A stretch of 64,000 nucleotides of DNA from JANOZM01 sp031429355 (GTDB lineage Bacteria > Pseudomonadota > Gammaproteobacteria > Burkholderiales > Burkholderiaceae_E), in the NCBI GenBank assembly GCA_031429355.1, contig JANOZM010000005.1, positions 124,001-188,000 of the forward strand. The letters are read 5' to 3'. Below are positions 1 to 8,528 of the stretch, in pieces (the first letter of the stretch is position 1; the number at the start of each line of letters is the position of its first letter). The notes beneath the pieces were generated by a model. It worked only from the letters and a program-made list of their open reading frames with translations, searched no databases and was not told the origin of the DNA. The translations under genes and the position numbers were made by a program.

Positions 1-61
1 CTGCCAACAAAGCCAGACCGGCAAATAAATAGCCTAAGTACGATACGATTGGATGAACCAC
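1..61 (-). CDS. DUF350-like small membrane protein, N-terminal fragment
   Basis: Only the first 20 codons are inside the window; the gene runs off the left edge. It starts at a GTG (positions 61-59 on the minus strand) with a clear AGGAG ribosome site eight bases upstream. The visible residues (VVHPIVSYLGYLFAGLALLA) form the beginning of a hydrophobic helix and resemble the start of DUF350 family membrane proteins. Such genes are often found beside membrane-type spermidine synthases, and here it is divergent from one with only 58 bases between the two start codons. The family call rests on 20 residues plus context. Confidence 0.5.
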   Translation of the reverse strand, partial: MVHPIVSYLGYLFAGLALLA

Positions 62-119
62 TGCAAATTCTCCTGGGTGCTTTTTTTGGTTAGCCGTAGC
101 TTAATTCAGATCGTATTGT

Positions 120-1781
120 ATGCATAACCGCGTTTTAGTTCTATCAGTGTTTGTTGTTGCCTCATGCGGCTTGGCCTACGAACTAATTGCCGGGGCTTTG
201 TCCAGCTATTTGTTGGGCGATTCTATCCTGCAATTTTCCTCAATTATTGGCTGTTACCTGTTTGCAATGGGGGTCGGGGCGCATTTCTCACGTTACGTTG
301 ACGACGAACACGTCGTCGAGCGTTTTATCGACATTGAATTGCTCATTGCCTTAATTGGCGGCATTTCCGCGACGCTCTTGTTTTTAATATTCGTTTGGTC
401 AGCTGGTTCATTTCGAACAGTACTGTACGCCGTAGTGTTTATGATCGGCGCAATGGTCGGCATGGAAATACCTTTGGTGATGCGAATTTTAAATGATCGT
501 AAGACCGAATTTAAAGAGTTAGTCAGTCGGGTGCTCACCTTCGACTATTTAGGTGCATTAGCGGTATCGCTGCTATTTCCATTGGTGCTGGCACCAAAAC
601 TTGGTTTGTCGCGCACCGCGTTTTTGTTTGGCCTAATGAATGCGGGCGTTGGATTTTGGATGATTCGATTGTTTAAAGACGATCTACTAAAAACTAAGGC
701 TACTACAGCACTAACCAGTACTGCGCTAACCAATACTGCGCTAACCAGTGTTTCGCAAAGTGTTGTTGCAGACAATGATGTTGCGCATAACAAGCCCGTT
801 GATGCAGCACCAATTAGCGTACAGCCCAATTTAGTAAAAAAGTACAATTTTTTGCAACTTAAAGCAGCCATGGTGATTGGCATTATGATTTTGGGTTTGG
901 GCTTTTCAGATCGCCTCACAAGTTGGACCGAGCGACAGTTGTACGGCGATGAGGTTGTACATGCTTTTACCTCGCCTTACCAACGTATCGTGGTAACAAG
1001 TTGGAAAAGCGATTTACGTTTATTTATTAACGGAAATTTGCAATTTTCGTCTCGCGATGAACACCGTTATCACGAAGCTTTGGTGCATCCCGTGATGCAA
1101 GCTCACGGTAAGGCCGGGCGAGTATTAGTGTTGGGTGGTGGCGATGGGCTTGCAGTGCGTGAAATTTTAAAGTATCCCGAAGTGCTTAGTATTACTTTGG
1201 TCGATCTTGATCCGCAAATGACGCAACTATTTGCAGCCTCAGCCCTTTTGGTTAAGTTAAACGAAAACTCGTTGAATAGTGCAAAAGTTAAAATTGTGAA
1301 CCAAGACGCGATGGTCTGGCTAGAGGGGCACAAAGAACAATACGATGTCGTTATTATCGATTTACCGGACCCCTCTAACTTCTCGCTCGGCAAGCTCTAT
1401 TCAGTGCCGTTTTATCGATTGCTTTCAAAGCACATTGCTAGCAACGGTTTGATGACGGTGCAAAGCACTTCACCGTATTTTGCGCCAAATGCTTTTTGGT
1501 CAATTAATGCCACTTTAAAAGAAGCGAAGTTACAAACTTGGCCTTATCACCTGTATGTGCCGTCGTTTGGCGAGTGGGGTTTTGTCGTTGCTAGCCCCAG
1601 TCGACCATTTGAAGTACCCACCGAGTATCGAGCACAAACGCGGTATTTGGATGGCATTAACGCGCCAGCAATGTTTGTGTTTCCTAAAGATATGGCAGCG
1701 CGTAATGTACAGCCTAATTTTTTGAACACCCAAGTGCTAGTTCGTTATTTTGAAACGGATTGGGCCAATGCCAACCGATAG
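120..1781 (+). CDS. membrane-anchored spermidine-synthase-like protein
   Basis: 553 residues. The N-terminal ~190 residues are a set of hydrophobic helices. A low-complexity Thr/Ala/Leu linker follows (~197-215), and then a spermidine/spermine synthase fold (~240-530). The S-adenosyl-binding glycine motif VLGGGDGLAVREIL and the acidic VDLDPQ are clear, and the later DLPDPSNFSLGKLY...FY matches the aminopropyltransferase signature. Family knowledge predicts aminopropyl or aminobutyl transfer from a decarboxylated-SAM-type donor, but the substrate of the membrane-fused subfamily is not established. Soluble SpeE proteins are about 280-300 residues, so the membrane half is an addition. The stop codon overlaps the start of the next gene, which suggests coupled translation. 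Confidence 0.8.
   Translation: MHNRVLVLSVFVVASCGLAYELIAGALSSYLLGDSILQFSSIIGCYLFAMGVGAHFSRYVDDEHVVERFIDIELLIALIGGISATLLFLIFVWSAGSFRTVLYAVVFMIGAMVGMEIPLVMRILNDRKTEFKELVSRVLTFDYLGALAVSLLFPLVLAPKLGLSRTAFLFGLMNAGVGFWMIRLFKDDLLKTKATTALTSTALTNTALTSVSQSVVADNDVAHNKPVDAAPISVQPNLVKKYNFLQLKAAMVIGIMILGLGFSDRLTSWTERQLYGDEVVHAFTSPYQRIVVTSWKSDLRLFINGNLQFSSRDEHRYHEALVHPVMQAHGKAGRVLVLGGGDGLAVREILKYPEVLSITLVDLDPQMTQLFAASALLVKLNENSLNSAKVKIVNQDAMVWLEGHKEQYDVVIIDLPDPSNFSLGKLYSVPFYRLLSKHIASNGLMTVQSTSPYFAPNAFWSINATLKEAKLQTWPYHLYVPSFGEWGFVVASPSRPFEVPTEYRAQTRYLDGINAPAMFVFPKDMAARNVQPNFLNTQVLVRYFETDWANANR
708..752 (+). repeat. three in-frame 15-base tandem repeats in a linker
   Basis: Three near-identical 15-base units (gcactaaccagtact, gcgctaaccaatact, gcgctaaccagtgtt) encode a Thr-Ala-Leu-Thr-Ser/Asn motif. 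They lie in the linker between the membrane half and the enzymatic half of the spermidine-synthase-like protein. Each unit is five codons, so changes in copy number would keep the reading frame. Confidence 0.8.
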
Positions 1782-3471
1782 TCAACAACCCCTTGGTATT
1801 CAATTACCTCGCCGCAAGTTTTTAAGGCAGGCTACGAAGCTAGGGGCTGGTTTTAATTTAACGAGCCCCGTTGTATCGCTGCTCAGTAGCGCAGGGCTTT
1901 TAGCAGGCTGCGAAGGCCCACAGCTTTGGGATAAAGTTAAGACTACTGTAGATCGTCCGGGTATGGCCTTAGGCCATGCAATGCGTGCTTTATCGAGCGC
2001 ATCGCAGCTCGATAAACCTGCTAATAACGCCTCATTCGAGATCGCTAAACGCTGCCAAGTGTTGGTGGTGGGTAGTGGCATTGCGGGATTAAGCGCGGTT
2101 TGGAATTTACGGCGTCAAGGCGTAAAAGACATTGTGTTGCTCGATGGTCCCGAGTTTATGGGTAACGCTGCGAACTACCAGTTTGCAGCAGGGCAAAGCG
2201 TGCCTACTGGCGCACATTACCTGCCTTTACCATCACCCGAATCGCAACATGTGCGCGAGATTTTAAAGGCCATGGGCGTGTATGCAGGCCAGTTAGGGGC
2301 CCAGCGACCATCGTATGATGAAGCGGTTCTAGTCCACGCGCCAGCCGAGCGATTGTTGCGAAGCGATCAGTGGGAATCTTCGTTAATTCCACAAGGGGGT
2401 TTAAGCCCGCCAGCGTTACAGCAACAACAAAAGTTTTTTGAGTTAACCAAGTTACTTTCAAACACTTTAGGTAATGACGGCAAACGATTGTTTGTAGTGC
2501 CCATTACACTTGCTTCGCGTGACCCCAAGTGGATAGTGTTAGATCAAATTACCTTTAAAGCGTGGCTAGAACAATCGCGATACACCGATCCTAGTTTGTT
2601 GTGGTACCTAGACTATTGTTGCCGCGATGAATTTGGTGCCGACGTATCGCAAGTTTCAGCTTGGGCTGGGCTACATTATTTTGCAAGCCGAGCAGGGCAT
2701 GCCAGTAACGCCGAGGACGGTGCAGTGCTTACCTGGCCAGATGGTTTAGCGTCGGTAGCGACCTTTTTAGCCCAAGCCATTGAAGGGCAACGAATGGCTG
2801 CGAGTGCCCTGCATTTAAAACGGCAGAGCAACAATGTTCAGGTTTTGGCATTTGATCATGCTTCTAAAAAGCAATTTGGTATTCAAGCGCAAACGGTCGT
2901 GTTGGCAACGCCGCTTAATATTTCTGCGCGAATCGACCCCGAAATTAGATTGGCATTTCCTAATTGGAAAGAGCAATTACCAAGCAACGCGCCATGGATT
3001 GTTGGTAACTTTAAAATGCATCGGCGCGCTGCCGAAAAGTTAGGTTCTGGCCTCAGTTGGGATAACGTTGTCTACGGTAGTGCATCGTTAGGTTTTGTAA
3101 ATGCCAGTCATCAATTATTACGCGTCGACGAATTTGCAGCCCCAACATTAACCAGCTATAACGCAATGAATAGCAGCTCTGCAGGGCAAGCACGTCAATG
3201 GTGTGCAATTGCTAGTACCGAGCAGTTACTTGAGGTGGCGGGGCAAGATTTGGTAAGTGCTTATGGGACAAGAATTTGGCGCCATGTTCAAGCGGCCCAT
3301 ATAACTGTGCGAGCCCACGGTATGCCGTCTCCGACACCGGGTTTTTTAAATAACCCGTTGTTGACTCAATTGCGTAAACCGCAAGGACGGGTTTGGTATG
3401 CCAACGCTGATTTATCGGGATACTCCGTGTTTGAAGAAGCCGCTTGGTGGGGTATGCAAGTGAGCGTTTAA
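1768..3471 (+). CDS. Tat-exported FAD/NAD(P)-binding oxidoreductase, amine-oxidase-like
   Basis: 567 residues from the ATG at 1768. An in-frame TTG at 1750 is possible, but the ATG gives a typical short overlap with the upstream gene. A twin-arginine motif (RRKFL, residues 15-19) is followed by a hydrophobic stretch ending in LAGC (Cys48), so the protein may be a Tat-exported lipoprotein. The dinucleotide-binding motif VLVVGSGIAGLSAVWNL is near residues 97-113, followed by an acidic LLDG. The C-terminal GYSVFEEAAWWG stretch fits FAD-dependent amine oxidases or desaturase-like flavoproteins. Its partner, a polyamine-synthase-like protein, suggests it acts on the same polyamine-like product outside the cytoplasm. 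That link is inference; the substrate is unknown. Confidence 0.75.
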   Translation: MPTDSQQPLGIQLPRRKFLRQATKLGAGFNLTSPVVSLLSSAGLLAGCEGPQLWDKVKTTVDRPGMALGHAMRALSSASQLDKPANNASFEIAKRCQVLVVGSGIAGLSAVWNLRRQGVKDIVLLDGPEFMGNAANYQFAAGQSVPTGAHYLPLPSPESQHVREILKAMGVYAGQLGAQRPSYDEAVLVHAPAERLLRSDQWESSLIPQGGLSPPALQQQQKFFELTKLLSNTLGNDGKRLFVVPITLASRDPKWIVLDQITFKAWLEQSRYTDPSLLWYLDYCCRDEFGADVSQVSAWAGLHYFASRAGHASNAEDGAVLTWPDGLASVATFLAQAIEGQRMAASALHLKRQSNNVQVLAFDHASKKQFGIQAQTVVLATPLNISARIDPEIRLAFPNWKEQLPSNAPWIVGNFKMHRRAAEKLGSGLSWDNVVYGSASLGFVNASHQLLRVDEFAAPTLTSYNAMNSSSAGQARQWCAIASTEQLLEVAGQDLVSAYGTRIWRHVQAAHITVRAHGMPSPTPGFLNNPLLTQLRKPQGRVWYANADLSGYSVFEEAAWWGMQVSV

Positions 3472-4412
3472 TTTTCTAGAATTGCGCGCGCTAACTGAAA
3501 GTACAAAGGGGCCGCAAATGATAACGAGCCAATACGATCAAGCACGCTAGAGCGTCCGGCAATAGCCTCACCCCAATCGCGAATACCGGTACTTTTACGA
3601 ATGCTGCCAAGTACCAAATTACCCAGCACGCCCGCCGCAAAAATACAGATCGAAACACCAATATTTGTATTCCAATTAAACGGTACCGCCCAGTACATTG
3701 CTAGCCCAACGGCAACAGCCGAAATTGCCCCCGCGATCAAACCTTCAACCGTTAAGTTACGCGTAATGTTGCGGGCTAACCGGCGTTTTCCGTAGCGGCG
3801 AGAAACAGCAAATTGCACAATTTCGCTCACCTGATTAACCAGCACTAAAAACAACATCATATAAGCCGCGTGAATTGTGCTAACTGTGTTGACAAGCAAG
3901 GTAGTAGCTGGGATGTGGCTTAAGCCATACACGCACAACATCACGCCTAATTGTAATTTGGCGGCCCGCGCAAAATAGTCTTTTGTATTGCCCGAGATGG
4001 CTGACAAGGTAGGTAGCAAGAAAAAGGCATACACAGGAATAAGAACCGAAAAAATACCGACCCAGCCTAAGCCGATAAAAATATATTGCAACGGTAACAA
4101 AACAAAAAATGCAGCAAACAACGCTTTGTAGTCTGCATCGTTAGCGGGGCTTCTGGTCATAAACTCACGAAGCCCTAAAAACGATTGCATGCCAAATAAA
4201 AACAAGGCGATGCCGGGGTGAATAACAACGGCTGACCAAAAGCAAAACAAAAACAACCAACCATTGCGTTCGCGATCACTTATAAAATCGATCACCAATT
4301 TTGAAGATGGTCGACGTCCAATCGTGTTACCGGCAGGCTTTAAAAGCCAACGCACTGCCAGAAGTCCTATTAACCCAAGTGCAACTAGGCCCCAAAAAGC
4401 TAAGTCGTTCAT
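3468..4412 (-). CDS. CdsA-like phosphatidate cytidylyltransferase family membrane protein
   Basis: 314 residues with about eight hydrophobic helices. The C-terminal region (GNLVLGSIRKSTGIRDWGEA...SSVLDRIGSL) aligns by eye with the CdsA signature, which normally reads S-x-x-K-R ... I-K-D ... P-G-H-G-G-x-x-D-R-x-D. The first Asp and the Asp-Arg pair are kept, but the HGG is replaced by Arg-Ser-Ser and the final Asp by Gly. CdsA enzymes make CDP-diacylglycerol from CTP and phosphatidate. This may be a divergent paralogue, like those found beside acyltransferases. Its ATG overlaps the stop of the PlsC-like gene by four bases. Its 3' end overlaps the convergent flavoprotein gene by four bases. Confidence 0.75.
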   Translation of the reverse strand: MNDLAFWGLVALGLIGLLAVRWLLKPAGNTIGRRPSSKLVIDFISDRERNGWLFLFCFWSAVVIHPGIALFLFGMQSFLGLREFMTRSPANDADYKALFAAFFVLLPLQYIFIGLGWVGIFSVLIPVYAFFLLPTLSAISGNTKDYFARAAKLQLGVMLCVYGLSHIPATTLLVNTVSTIHAAYMMLFLVLVNQVSEIVQFAVSRRYGKRRLARNITRNLTVEGLIAGAISAVAVGLAMYWAVPFNWNTNIGVSICIFAAGVLGNLVLGSIRKSTGIRDWGEAIAGRSSVLDRIGSLSFAAPLYFQLARAILEN

Positions 4413-5092
4413 ACGCCGTCCTTGCTGGCGGCTTCGGGTTCCGACATACCACCGCCTGGCATTGCGCGACGGTTTAATTCTAAAGTTTCATCGTCGTGCG
4501 CTAAATCGATAACAGCATCACGGGCGCGTTTTAAAAATAGTTCTTCCTCTTCATTGGTGCCACGTTTCATAGGCACGCCGAAGCGTACATTGCAGGCTAA
4601 CGGTACTGGAAAAAAAGTGCCTTTGGGCATAATGCGATGCAAGTTTTCACAGTACACAGGGACTAATTCGACGTCGGGAAATTCGGCGGCTAACTTTGCC
4701 AAGCCGCGTTTAAAGGGACTTGGTAGTGCTTGCGCTTTACGGGTTCCTTCTGGAAAAATTATTAAAGAATCGCCGTTTAATAGCGCCTCACGCAAAGGTT
4801 CTAAAGGGTCGCCGTCGGTCTCGCGGTTACGATCAATTAAAACACCATTGAGCCCTTCAATAACAATGTGACGGCGCACGGCAGTCTTGTTCCAATAATC
4901 TTTTGCCGCAATAGGCCTGACTCTACTGCGAAGGTCATCAGGCATCGCAGACCACACGACGATAGTGTCGAGATGGCTTGTATGGTTAGAAAAATAAATG
5001 CGTTGAGTAGCAGAAGGGCTAGTACCAATCCAGCGCGGATAAGCACCAACCAAAAAACGTACTAGCCAAACGAAAAACTGGGTTAGTAACAA
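4409..5092 (-). CDS. PlsC-like 1-acylglycerol-3-phosphate acyltransferase
   Basis: 227 residues. The acyltransferase block I NHTSHLD (residues 36-42) and block III FPEGTR (about 113-118) are present, with one N-terminal hydrophobic segment. Members move an acyl chain onto lysophosphatidate or a related lysolipid at the inner membrane. It is translationally coupled to the CdsA-like gene downstream, which would use phosphatidate, so the pair forms a two-step lipid branch. A short-chain dehydrogenase lies 28 bases upstream on the same strand and probably shares the transcript. Confidence 0.85.
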   Translation of the reverse strand: MLLTQFFVWLVRFLVGAYPRWIGTSPSATQRIYFSNHTSHLDTIVVWSAMPDDLRSRVRPIAAKDYWNKTAVRRHIVIEGLNGVLIDRNRETDGDPLEPLREALLNGDSLIIFPEGTRKAQALPSPFKRGLAKLAAEFPDVELVPVYCENLHRIMPKGTFFPVPLACNVRFGVPMKRGTNEEEELFLKRARDAVIDLAHDDETLELNRRAMPGGGMSEPEAASKDGV

Positions 5093-5120
5093 AGGAGACC
5101 CTGCTTAAAAAATGTTGGCT

Positions 5121-5936
5121 TCAAGGTTTCGAAGACGGATTGTTGGTAGCGCTTATTGGCGCTTGCGCTTCGGCGCGGCGCGGCTTGTAAGGGCGATTGG
5201 ACATCAATTTATCAAACAACCAATTTGGCATTAGACGCATCGCTTTGGAAACTACGCCCATTTGCCATGGAATCACCCGATAAGTAGTGCCGCTCAAAAT
5301 TGCATCGGCCGCTTTTTTCGCAAATACCGGCGCATCCATCAAGAACGGCATTGAATAGGGGTTCTTTGCGGTGAGTGGAGTGCGAATAAAGCCTGGGCAA
5401 ATCGTGACCACTTGAATTCCAAATCGTTTCACTTCAACCCGCAGACTCTCGCAATAGCTAATAGCCGCAGCCTTGCTAGCGCAATATGCTTCGGAGCCGG
5501 GTAATCCGCGAATGCCAGCGACGCTGGCAATGCCGACCAAAATTCCGCGTTTGCGTTCGCGCATTGGTCCAACAAAGGGATGAAAAGTTGCAGCCATTGC
5601 CATCACGTTGGTGTTAAAAACATCGGCCATCGCGTCTAAGTCTTCGTAGTTTTCGGTTAGGACGCCGATTGAAATACCTGCATTGGCAATTACGATATCT
5701 GCGCCGCCGCAGTCGCTTTCAAATTGCCGACACGCCGCAATGATTTGGTCCTTTTGGGTAACATCGGCGCTGTAAGTAAAATGTTTTTTGCCGCTTTTTT
5801 CAGCAAGTTCTTTGGAAAGCGCTTGTAGTTTGTCGGCGCGGCGCGCAACTAAGCCTAGGGTTGCGCCACGTTCGGCAAATTCGCGGGCTAATGCCTCGCC
5901 AATGCCACTTGAAGCGCCTGTGATCAACACATTCAT
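5121..5936 (-). CDS. short-chain dehydrogenase/reductase
   Basis: 271 residues. The classical SDR features are all visible: the cofactor-binding GASSGIGE (residues 7-14), NAG (85-87), a serine in IASVAG (about 138), and the catalytic Tyr151-x-x-x-Lys155 in YCASK. ARR after the second strand suggests a preference for NADPH. The C-terminus has a hydrophobic, basic stretch typical of membrane-associated SDRs. It is first in a minus-strand group with the PlsC-like and CdsA-like genes and is divergent from the P450. The substrate is unknown; a lipid or ketone is plausible from context. Confidence 0.85.
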   Translation of the reverse strand: MNVLITGASSGIGEALAREFAERGATLGLVARRADKLQALSKELAEKSGKKHFTYSADVTQKDQIIAACRQFESDCGGADIVIANAGISIGVLTENYEDLDAMADVFNTNVMAMAATFHPFVGPMRERKRGILVGIASVAGIRGLPGSEAYCASKAAAISYCESLRVEVKRFGIQVVTICPGFIRTPLTAKNPYSMPFLMDAPVFAKKAADAILSGTTYRVIPWQMGVVSKAMRLMPNWLFDKLMSNRPYKPRRAEAQAPISATNNPSSKP

Positions 5937-6051
5937 TTAAACTCTCCCTAACGCTCTTTTCTTACATCTTACATTCTAAAGCGTGTGGGCGTTTTTTGGT
6001 AATCCGCCTTCACCGGCAAGCAAACTGGCTTTTTTAAACTCTCACCCTTCA

Positions 6052-7371
6052 ATGCCCGAAATCGACCTCCAATTATTAGCAAACGACTTTCAATTGAATA
6101 GTTTGACGGCGGCGTTTTATGCAAATCCTTACCCTACTTATGCTGCTTTAAGGCAATTGGCTCCGCGTAAATTGCTTGCGGATAACTCATTGTTTTTAAG
6201 TACCTATGACGATGTTCGTACGGTCTATGCCGATACTAAAACTTTCATTAGCGATAAAAAACTAGAGTTCTTTCCAAAGTACGGCGATTCGGCGCTTTAC
6301 GAGCACCATACCTCAAGCTTAGTGTTTAACGATCCGCCATTGCACACTCGGGTTCGCCAAGTGTTTGTGCAGGCCTTGTCGCCACGCGCTATCGATGGAA
6401 TGCTGCCGGGACTACAAAGCACCGTCGAACATTTGCTTGATAAAATTGCAGACAGCAGTGGTGATTTTAAAAAAACAGGTGTCGAACCTCAGCAAGCATC
6501 AAAGAAGCAAGTAGATATTATCGAGGCTTTCGCCAGTGCTATCCCGGTGGAAGTCATTGGTAACTTGTTGGGTGTTCCTATGTCCGAGCGCGGGCCATTG
6601 CGGCGCTGGTCGTTGGCTATCCTTGGAGCACTAGAGCCAGTGTTAACACCGGCCCAACTAGAAGCCGGCAATCAAGCTGTTATTGAGTTTGTAGCTTATT
6701 TAAAAATACTAATCAATCAGCGCCGAAAACAATTGGGCGATTTGCAGGCGGATGTGCTGACCCAACTAATTGCGCTAACCGACGACTATCGAGAGCCAGG
6801 AACTAAAGATTCCTTAGATGCGGGTTTAACCGTAAATGAGCTGCTGCATAACTGTATTTTTTTATTAAATGCTGGGCATGAGACAACGACTAATTTAATC
6901 GGCAATGGTCTAGCGTGTTTGGTTAAGCATGATGCTGCGCGTCAACAATTGGTTGCTCAGGCTCATGAACCGCATGGCCTATTAATGAAAACCGCGGTCG
7001 AAGAATTTTTACGTTTCGAGAGCTCTAATCAACTGGGAAATCGGCGCAGCGCAGTTGCGTTTGATTTGGGGGATAAAACTTATGCGGCTGGCACACGAAT
7101 TCATTTGGGCATTGGTGCAGCGAATCGAGATTCAACTCAGTTCGAGCAAGCAGATTGTTTAAATATTGCACGGCAACCTAATCGACACTTGGCGTTTGGC
7201 CATGGTGCACATACCTGCGCCGGTTTAAATTTGGCGCGCCTAGAGGGTCGAGTTGCCATTGCTGCATGGTTGCGTCGATTCCCACGGTATGAATGCGACT
7301 TCGATGCGGCAATGATTGCGCCGCGCGCGCGTTTTCGTGGGTATCAGACTTTACCTGCAACGGTAAACTGA
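6052..7371 (+). CDS. cytochrome P450
   Basis: 439 residues from the ATG at 6052. A GTG at 5983 would add 23 residues that do not resemble the family. The I-helix AGHETTT (274-280), the K-helix Glu-x-x-Arg in EEFLRF (318-321) and the heme loop FGHGAHTCAG with Cys389 as thiolate ligand are all present. There is no N-terminal membrane anchor, so it is a soluble bacterial class-I type needing a ferredoxin and reductase, neither of which is nearby. It resembles P450s that hydroxylate terpenoid, fatty or aromatic substrates, but the sequence does not fix the substrate. It is divergent from the SDR, and dinB follows 13 bases downstream. Confidence 0.93.
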   Translation: MPEIDLQLLANDFQLNSLTAAFYANPYPTYAALRQLAPRKLLADNSLFLSTYDDVRTVYADTKTFISDKKLEFFPKYGDSALYEHHTSSLVFNDPPLHTRVRQVFVQALSPRAIDGMLPGLQSTVEHLLDKIADSSGDFKKTGVEPQQASKKQVDIIEAFASAIPVEVIGNLLGVPMSERGPLRRWSLAILGALEPVLTPAQLEAGNQAVIEFVAYLKILINQRRKQLGDLQADVLTQLIALTDDYREPGTKDSLDAGLTVNELLHNCIFLLNAGHETTTNLIGNGLACLVKHDAARQQLVAQAHEPHGLLMKTAVEEFLRFESSNQLGNRRSAVAFDLGDKTYAAGTRIHLGIGAANRDSTQFEQADCLNIARQPNRHLAFGHGAHTCAGLNLARLEGRVAIAAWLRRFPRYECDFDAAMIAPRARFRGYQTLPATVN

Positions 7372-7384
7372 ACCGCCCTATTTT

Positions 7385-8461
7385 ATGTCGACCCGCCGCA
7401 TTGCTCATTTAGATATGGACGCTTTTTATGCGTCAGTCGAATTGCTGCGCCGGCCCGATTTAAAAGGCTTGCCAATTGCAATTGGCGGGCGCGGTGACCC
7501 GCATAGCCGTGCCGTGGTAACTACAGCAACTTACGAGGCCAGACAATTTGGAGTGCGCTCGGGCATATCGCTTTACAAGGCACGCGAGCTTTGCAAAGAC
7601 GTCATTTTTTTACCGGTCGATTTTGACGAATATCGACGCTATTCACGCTTGTTTAAAAATGCAGTTTTAGAATGTTGCCCAGTCATGGAGGACCGTGGTA
7701 TTGATGAAGTGTATTTAGATTTAGAAGGACTGCAGGGCACTTCGTTTGATATTGCTAGCGGCTTAAAAAACGCAGTCTTTCAAGCCACTGGTTTAAGTTG
7801 TTCTATCGGCGTTGCGCCGAACAAGTTGCTGGCAAAAATTTGTTCTGACTTAAATAAACCCAATGGAATTACTGTCTTATTACCTGAAGAAATCGAAACG
7901 CGAATTTGGCCGCTACCAGCTAAACGCATTAACGGTATTGGACCTAAAGCAAACGAAACACTGGCCGCTTTTGGAATTGAAACCATTGGGCAATTGGCTC
8001 AAGTTCCACCGCATTTGTTGGCTAAAAAATTTGGTCGAAGTTATGGAATATGGTTACACGAGGCGGCCCACGGTCGTGATGACAGACCTGTTGAAACCGA
8101 GTCTGAATCGGTTTCAATTAGCCGCGAAACTACGCTGGATGTCAATTTGCATTTAAAAACCCAAGCGGACCAAGTTCAGATTATCTTGGATGACTTAGCG
8201 CAAAGTTTGGCGCGCGACTTGCAACGTAAGCAGTTACTGACTAAACAAGTAGGTATTAAGGTGAAATACGACGACTTTAAATCGGTAACGCGAGACTTAA
8301 CTTTACGTGAAGCGACTGCTCAAGCAGATACCCTAACTTCAGCGGGCCTGTTGTGTTTGGCGCGCGTTCCAAATGAGAAAAAAATTCGGTTAATTGGTAT
8401 CAAAGCTGGGCAATTGGTCGCTCGCGAGGACCAGCCACTTGGGAATCAGACCTTATTTTGA
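7385..8461 (+). CDS. dinB: DNA polymerase IV (Y-family, translesion)
   Basis: 358 residues, the usual length. The N-terminus has the palm motif HLDMDAFYASVE with metal-binding aspartates, and GIDEVYLD carries the second catalytic acidic pair. The helix-hairpin-helix region (ING IGPKANETL) and a C-terminal little-finger domain follow. It copies past damaged bases with low fidelity. It starts 13 bases after the P450 stop. I see no LexA-type operator, but upstream promoters could lie inside the P450 gene. Confidence 0.95.
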   Translation: MSTRRIAHLDMDAFYASVELLRRPDLKGLPIAIGGRGDPHSRAVVTTATYEARQFGVRSGISLYKARELCKDVIFLPVDFDEYRRYSRLFKNAVLECCPVMEDRGIDEVYLDLEGLQGTSFDIASGLKNAVFQATGLSCSIGVAPNKLLAKICSDLNKPNGITVLLPEEIETRIWPLPAKRINGIGPKANETLAAFGIETIGQLAQVPPHLLAKKFGRSYGIWLHEAAHGRDDRPVETESESVSISRETTLDVNLHLKTQADQVQIILDDLAQSLARDLQRKQLLTKQVGIKVKYDDFKSVTRDLTLREATAQADTLTSAGLLCLARVPNEKKIRLIGIKAGQLVAREDQPLGNQTLF

Positions 8462-8528
8462 TGTTTGTAACAAAGGTGAAACATATTGGTCTTAATCTCC
8501 TGCCTAAACCTCCCAACAAGGATTACCG

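Noticed and set aside
5983..6051. GTG start 23 codons upstream of the P450 ATG
   Set aside because: The added residues do not look like a P450 N-terminus or a membrane anchor.
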